DNA of 7,484 bases. Source: Actinomycetota bacterium. GTDB lineage: Bacteria > Actinomycetota > Acidimicrobiia > Acidimicrobiales > Iamiaceae. Made by a program: the position numbers and the translations under genes. Numbering within the stretch: position 1 is the first letter of the stretch; the number at the start of each line of letters is the position of its first letter. Under the pieces are notes generated by a model. It searched no databases and was not told the origin of the DNA. It was given only the letters and a program-made list of their open reading frames with translations. The DNA is taken from the NCBI GenBank assembly GCA_017882935.1, contig JADGOP010000104.1:1-7484 (forward strand), given 5' to 3'. Below are positions 4,645-7,484 of this stretch, one piece after another.

Positions 4645-7173
4645 TCAGCCCCGGGGCCTCGCCAGCTCGAGGACCTGTTGGAACGTGGGCCGGTTGGTGG
4701 ACGGGAAGGTGTCGGGGATCAGTCCCGGGCTGAAGCCCGTCCGTGAAGCCGTCGACGTCCACACCGCGGGGTTGGGCCCCTGCGACGCGGCGAGGCCGGC
4801 GGCGATCTGGTGCACGACCGCCCACAGCGAGGCGCGGCATGCGGACAGCGAGCCCTTGCCGCAGTAGTGCAGGTCGAACCGCCCCTGCACGTGCTCGTGG
4901 AGCAAGGTCCGGAGGTCCTTCGAGACGTACGACGGGCCCGACGCGCTGTTGAGCCCGCGGATCTGGTCGAGGGCGGCGGTGAGGTTGCCGAACACCGGGT
5001 GCATCACCGCCTCGGCGATGGGCTTCCAGAGGTTGTCCATGATCACGGGCCCGGCGTCGTCGTAGAGGCCGTCACCATTGACGTCGACGCGCGGAGCGTC
5101 GCGCCGCACCCAGTCGTCGAGGACGGCGACGGTCTGGGCATCGAGGGCGCTCGGAGCGGGCCCGGTGTGGAGGACCTGGCTGACGACGGGCCACGCCGGG
5201 GCACGGGTGTCCTCGGTGGCGGCCCGGTTCATCACGCTCACGTCGGCGGCCAGCCCGACCCGGTTCGGGAACTGGTTGAACAGCTGGACCCGGTGCACCG
5301 AGCCCAGCGGGGTGTCGTCGCCGTGCATGAAGCCCGGTGCCGACTTGTTGTTCCAGTTCAGCAGCAGGCCTTGCGGCCCGCCCACGTCGTGCGGGTGCTC
5401 GTTCTCACTCAGGAAGCCGCGCCACTCGTAGCCACCGGTGCCGAGGGTCGGGAGGCGCCGGTCGAGGCCGGGGGCACGGCGGGGGAGCAGACCCGACGAG
5501 AAGTACGCCGTGTCGGTCCGCGAGGCGTAGGCCCAGTTGAACGTGAACCCGAACTCGTTGGCCGTGTCGAAGAACTTGCTCGGCGTGCTTGCCTTGCCGT
5601 CGGTCATGTCCTTCAGGGCACCGAGGTTGAGGCCGTCCCGGCCGAACGTCGAGCGCTGGCGCGTGAGCGCGTAGGGCCGGCCCCCCACGGTGGCGGTGCC
5701 GATCATCGGCCCGTGGACCGACTGCGGGTACACCACGGGGGTGCCGTTCAGGGTGCCGGCGTCGAAGATGTCGAACGGGCGGCAGACGCCGTTGTAGAGG
5801 TAGTGGGTCGACTGGCGCGTCGGCGGCGTGCCGTCGGGGTTGCAGAGCTGCTCGGCGAACACGTCACGCACGTCGTGGTCGGCCGAGGTGAGGCTCCACG
5901 CGTAGTTCTTCGTGCGCCCGATGAGGATGTACATGGCCGCGCCGGGCACGGCGACGCCCTGGGCCTGGACGCCCGGGCCCTTGAGGTCGATCTGCTCGAC
6001 GATCTCCGGGTAGTAGTACCCGAGCTGCGGTCCCATCACGGCCACGGTGTTGCCGGTGGCCGAGCGGCTCGGGTTCACCACGAGGAAGTTCGAGGCCTCC
6101 CGGCGCGGGACGGGGCCAGCGGCCGGATAGGTGGAGCTGGTGCCGGCGGTGGGGTTGGTGCCGTCGGCCGGGGCAGGCGCCACCGGCGCGGCACCCGCGC
6201 CCGGAGCGGCACCGAGCGGCTTGGTGGGGTCGAGCGACTGCACCGAACCGGCGTCGATGACGAGCGAGCCCTTCACCTTGCCGCCGGTGAGCACCGGGTA
6301 GTTGAAGCGCTTGGTGATGGTGGTCGGTGCCTCGGGGTCGTTCGCCAGCATGGCGTCCTCCCACGCCTCGTGACCCTTGCGAGGGCCGAGGCTGGCCTGC
6401 AGCTGCGACAGGAACTCGGAGTTGCTGGCTTCGGCACCTCCGCCGGCACCGAAGATGGACCCGATGAACGCGGTCACCGCGATGACGTCGTTCACCGTCG
6501 CGGGGGGCTGGGTGATGCCGTTGGCCTTCCAGTACGCGTTGATGCCGTCGGCCTCGGCCTGGGCGTCGGCGATGATCGCCCGCCCCTTCGCGCCGTAGGT
6601 CCGCTCGATGAGGCCGACCTGGTTGGTGACCTGCTGCTCGGTGGCTGCACTCGGCACGAACGACTGGCCGCTCGTGACGAGGCTGAACGGGTCGATGCCC
6701 GGCACGTCGACCACGGCGGCACGGGCGGGACCGCGCCCGAGCTCGATCAGCAGGCCACGGTCACGGGCGGTTACCCAGCCGGCGCCGAACGCGAGGTCGG
6801 CGCTCGTCTTGCCGGTCACGTGGGGAACGCCGTAGGAGTCGTAGATGATCTTCGTGCCGGGTCGGCCGGTGGGCTCCTCGTGGGTGGCGCCGACGGGCTT
6901 GAAGTTCTCGGGCAGGAAGTCGGCCTTGACGTCGGCGTCGGTCACGTGCCCGCGCAGCGGGGTGAGCGCGGCGTAGAGGGGGAGCTGGTCGCGCGACTGG
7001 GGGGTGGTGGGCAGGCCGCCGTAGTTGCCGGGGGGCAGGATGTAGCCCGCACGGTCACGGGAGCCCGGTGACGGCGGTCTCGGGTGCGCCTCGGCCGGCG
7101 TCGCCAGCAGCGACCCCACCAGGACGAGGGCGGATGCAACCACGGTTGTGGTTCGGCGAGGTCGGATGCTCAT
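4645..7173 (-). CDS. Secreted penicillin acylase family protein (S45 Ntn hydrolase precursor)
   Basis: The 842-residue precursor would be exported and self-cleaved into alpha and beta subunits; the family hydrolyses amide bonds in beta-lactams, acyl-homoserine lactones or other N-acyl compounds. Residues 1-29 form a Sec signal peptide: RPRR, a hydrophobic core, then AEA before His30. The alpha part has DSYGVPHVTGKT at 112-123 and GAGWVTARDRGLLIELGRG at 130-148. An Ala/Pro/Gly-rich spacer (about 318-355) leads to the nucleophile Ser361 in REASNFLVV. Gln383 lies 22 residues on, matching Gln23 of the E. coli penicillin G acylase beta chain, and NWNN at 606-609 matches the oxyanion Asn region. 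NRPTFQQVLE (827-836) is a typical C-terminus. The four cysteines fall in two close pairs (444/464 and 771/779), as expected for disulfides. ATG 7173 is chosen because AGGGGG lies 5 nt upstream; GTG 7197 would add 8 residues. It is the first gene of the operon. Whether the substrate is a penicillin or an acyl-homoserine lactone is unknown. Confidence 0.92.
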   Translation of the reverse strand: MSIRPRRTTTVVASALVLVGSLLATPAEAHPRPPSPGSRDRAGYILPPGNYGGLPTTPQSRDQLPLYAALTPLRGHVTDADVKADFLPENFKPVGATHEEPTGRPGTKIIYDSYGVPHVTGKTSADLAFGAGWVTARDRGLLIELGRGPARAAVVDVPGIDPFSLVTSGQSFVPSAATEQQVTNQVGLIERTYGAKGRAIIADAQAEADGINAYWKANGITQPPATVNDVIAVTAFIGSIFGAGGGAEASNSEFLSQLQASLGPRKGHEAWEDAMLANDPEAPTTITKRFNYPVLTGGKVKGSLVIDAGSVQSLDPTKPLGAAPGAGAAPVAPAPADGTNPTAGTSSTYPAAGPVPRREASNFLVVNPSRSATGNTVAVMGPQLGYYYPEIVEQIDLKGPGVQAQGVAVPGAAMYILIGRTKNYAWSLTSADHDVRDVFAEQLCNPDGTPPTRQSTHYLYNGVCRPFDIFDAGTLNGTPVVYPQSVHGPMIGTATVGGRPYALTRQRSTFGRDGLNLGALKDMTDGKASTPSKFFDTANEFGFTFNWAYASRTDTAYFSSGLLPRRAPGLDRRLPTLGTGGYEWRGFLSENEHPHDVGGPQGLLLNWNNKSAPGFMHGDDTPLGSVHRVQLFNQFPNRVGLAADVSVMNRAATEDTRAPAWPVVSQVLHTGPAPSALDAQTVAVLDDWVRRDAPRVDVNGDGLYDDAGPVIMDNLWKPIAEAVMHPVFGNLTAALDQIRGLNSASGPSYVSKDLRTLLHEHVQGRFDLHYCGKGSLSACRASLWAVVHQIAAGLAASQGPNPAVWTSTASRTGFSPGLIPDTFPSTNRPTFQQVLELARPRG

Positions 7174-7178
7174 GGCTG

Positions 7179-7184
7179 CCCCCT
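7179..7184 (-). promoter_or_regulatory. Ribosome binding site of the acylase gene
   Basis: AGGGGG on the minus strand lies 5 nt before ATG 7173. It decides between this ATG and the GTG at 7197, and the resulting protein begins with a well-shaped signal peptide. Confidence 0.65.
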
Positions 7185-7221
7185 GAAGGAAGCTCACGCT
7201 GCCGCATGTCCGGCCGTACCG

Positions 7222-7239
7222 CCCCCGGTCGACCCCCGG
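7222..7239. repeat. CCCCCGG direct repeat with 11-bp period
   Basis: CCCCCGG occurs at 7222-7228 and 7233-7239, separated by TCGA, so the copies are about one helical turn apart. The junction also contains the 8-bp palindrome GGTCGACC (7227-7234). It lies in the predicted 5' leader of the acylase operon. It could be an operator half-site pair or chance in GC-rich DNA. Confidence 0.4.
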
Positions 7240-7245
7240 CAGGAG

Positions 7246-7254
7246 ACGGTATCA
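7246..7254 (-). promoter_or_regulatory. Possible extended -10 promoter element for the acylase operon
   Basis: On the minus strand the bases read TGATACCGT: a TAnnnT hexamer (TACCGT, 7251-7246) preceded by TGn. No convincing -35 is present at 16-18 bp. It would start transcription near 7239 and give a leader of about 65 nt before ATG 7173. This is the only TAnnnT hexamer I noticed in a sensible position in the divergent region. Confidence 0.35.
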
Positions 7255-7268
7255 CCGCAGCAGCCCGT

Positions 7269-7287
7269 CTGACCGCTGGCTGACCGC
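7269..7287. repeat. CTGACCGC direct repeat with 11-bp period in the divergent promoter region
   Basis: CTGACCGC is present at 7269-7276 and 7280-7287, separated by TGG. The pair sits just upstream of the putative ald -10 and at the expected -35 position of the opposite promoter. A protein bound here could affect both genes. The octamer also occurs at 80-87 and near 2173 inside or beside other genes, so only the phased tandem arrangement is notable. Confidence 0.45.
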
Positions 7288-7289
7288 CC

Positions 7290-7295
7290 TAGTGT
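7290..7295 (+). promoter_or_regulatory. Putative -10 element giving a leaderless ald transcript
   Basis: TAGTGT (TAnnnT) ends 7 nt before ATG 7303, so transcription would be expected to begin on or next to the start codon. There is no Shine-Dalgarno sequence before this ATG, which fits leaderless initiation as is common in actinobacteria. A CTGACC about 15 bp upstream is a weak -35 candidate. Confidence 0.5.
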
Positions 7296-7302
7296 CGATT
7301 CC

Positions 7303-7484
7303 ATGGCGATGCGCATCGGCGTGCCCACGGAGATCAAGAGCAACGAGCGCCGCGTGGGGCTCACGCCGGAGGCCGTGCGCGAGCTGGTGCAGCGGGGGCA
7401 CGCGGTCACCGTGCAGGCGGGCGCCGGGCTCGGGATCGGTGCCGGCGACGACGTGTACGCCGCCCGTGGGGCCGACATCGCCCC
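7303..7484 (+). CDS. ald: Alanine dehydrogenase, N-terminal fragment
   Basis: The first 60 codons are present and the gene continues beyond the window. The enzyme catalyses NAD-dependent reversible oxidative deamination of L-alanine to pyruvate and ammonia in the cytoplasm. The N-terminus matches the Ald family: RIGVPTEIKSNERRVGLTP at residues 4-22, RGHAVTVQAGAG at 31-42 and DDVYAARGADI at 49-59. Arg17 corresponds to the pyruvate-binding Arg15 of the Mycobacterium tuberculosis enzyme. The alpha subunit of NAD(P) transhydrogenase has a related N-terminus, but EIKSNE followed by RVGLTP favours Ald. ATG 7303 suits the leaderless promoter; ATG 7309 would align with the usual family start and differs by two residues. 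It is transcribed divergently from the acylase operon. In mycobacteria ald is controlled by the Lrp/AsnC-type AldR; the repeats upstream could be a comparable site, but that is inference. Confidence 0.87.
   Translation, partial: MAMRIGVPTEIKSNERRVGLTPEAVRELVQRGHAVTVQAGAGLGIGAGDDVYAARGADIA

Noticed and set aside
4810..7071. A 753-codon open frame on + opposite the acylase
   Set aside because: It is antisense to a gene with full family motifs and a signal peptide. Its translation is a biased Arg/Gly/Val/His-rich string with no recognisable motif, as expected for a shadow frame in GC-rich DNA.
7194..7478. A 94-codon minus-strand frame across the ald start
   Set aside because: It is antisense to the ald N-terminus, which matches the family residue by residue, and it has no recognisable features.

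Overview
The window is uniformly GC-rich. Its gene set (luciferase-like oxidoreductase, WS/DGAT acyltransferase, secreted S45-type acylase, alanine dehydrogenase), GTG starts and an apparently leaderless gene suggest a high-GC actinomycete. Acidimicrobiia or a relative is a guess; there is no rRNA or tRNA to place it. No stretch over 300 bases lacks a gene, and I see no tRNA, rRNA, CRISPR array, insertion sequence or phage gene.

Layout. Positions 1-83 hold the last 26 codons of a + strand gene, possibly a secreted trypsin-like protease. Its stop codon sits inside a strong GC-rich hairpin (71-102). A luciferase-like (LLM-class) oxidoreductase follows on + (159-1148). From 7173 down to 1162 the minus strand carries five tightly packed genes. 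In transcription order these are a secreted penicillin-acylase-family Ntn hydrolase, a WS/DGAT acyltransferase, a RibD/DHFR-fold reductase, an SDR-fold protein that has lost its active site, and an intact-looking SDR whose ATG overlaps the previous stop by one base. Gaps are about 20-55 nt (82 nt if the later start of the degenerate SDR is used), so one operon is likely. The operon ends 13 nt from the convergent end of the LLM gene.

The 129-nt divergent region 7174-7302 separates the operon from a + strand alanine dehydrogenase (ald) that runs off the right edge. It holds a possible extended -10 for the operon, a TAnnnT -10 placed for leaderless ald transcription, and two pairs of direct repeats, each with an 11-bp period.

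How the genes might work together is inference. A secreted amide hydrolase could release acyl chains or an amine from an N-acyl compound. The WS/DGAT could then esterify acyl-CoA, and the SDR pair could oxidise or reduce a hydroxy or keto intermediate. Nothing in the sequence fixes the substrate. The most unusual element is the paired SDRs, one apparently catalytically dead, within an acyl-transfer operon.
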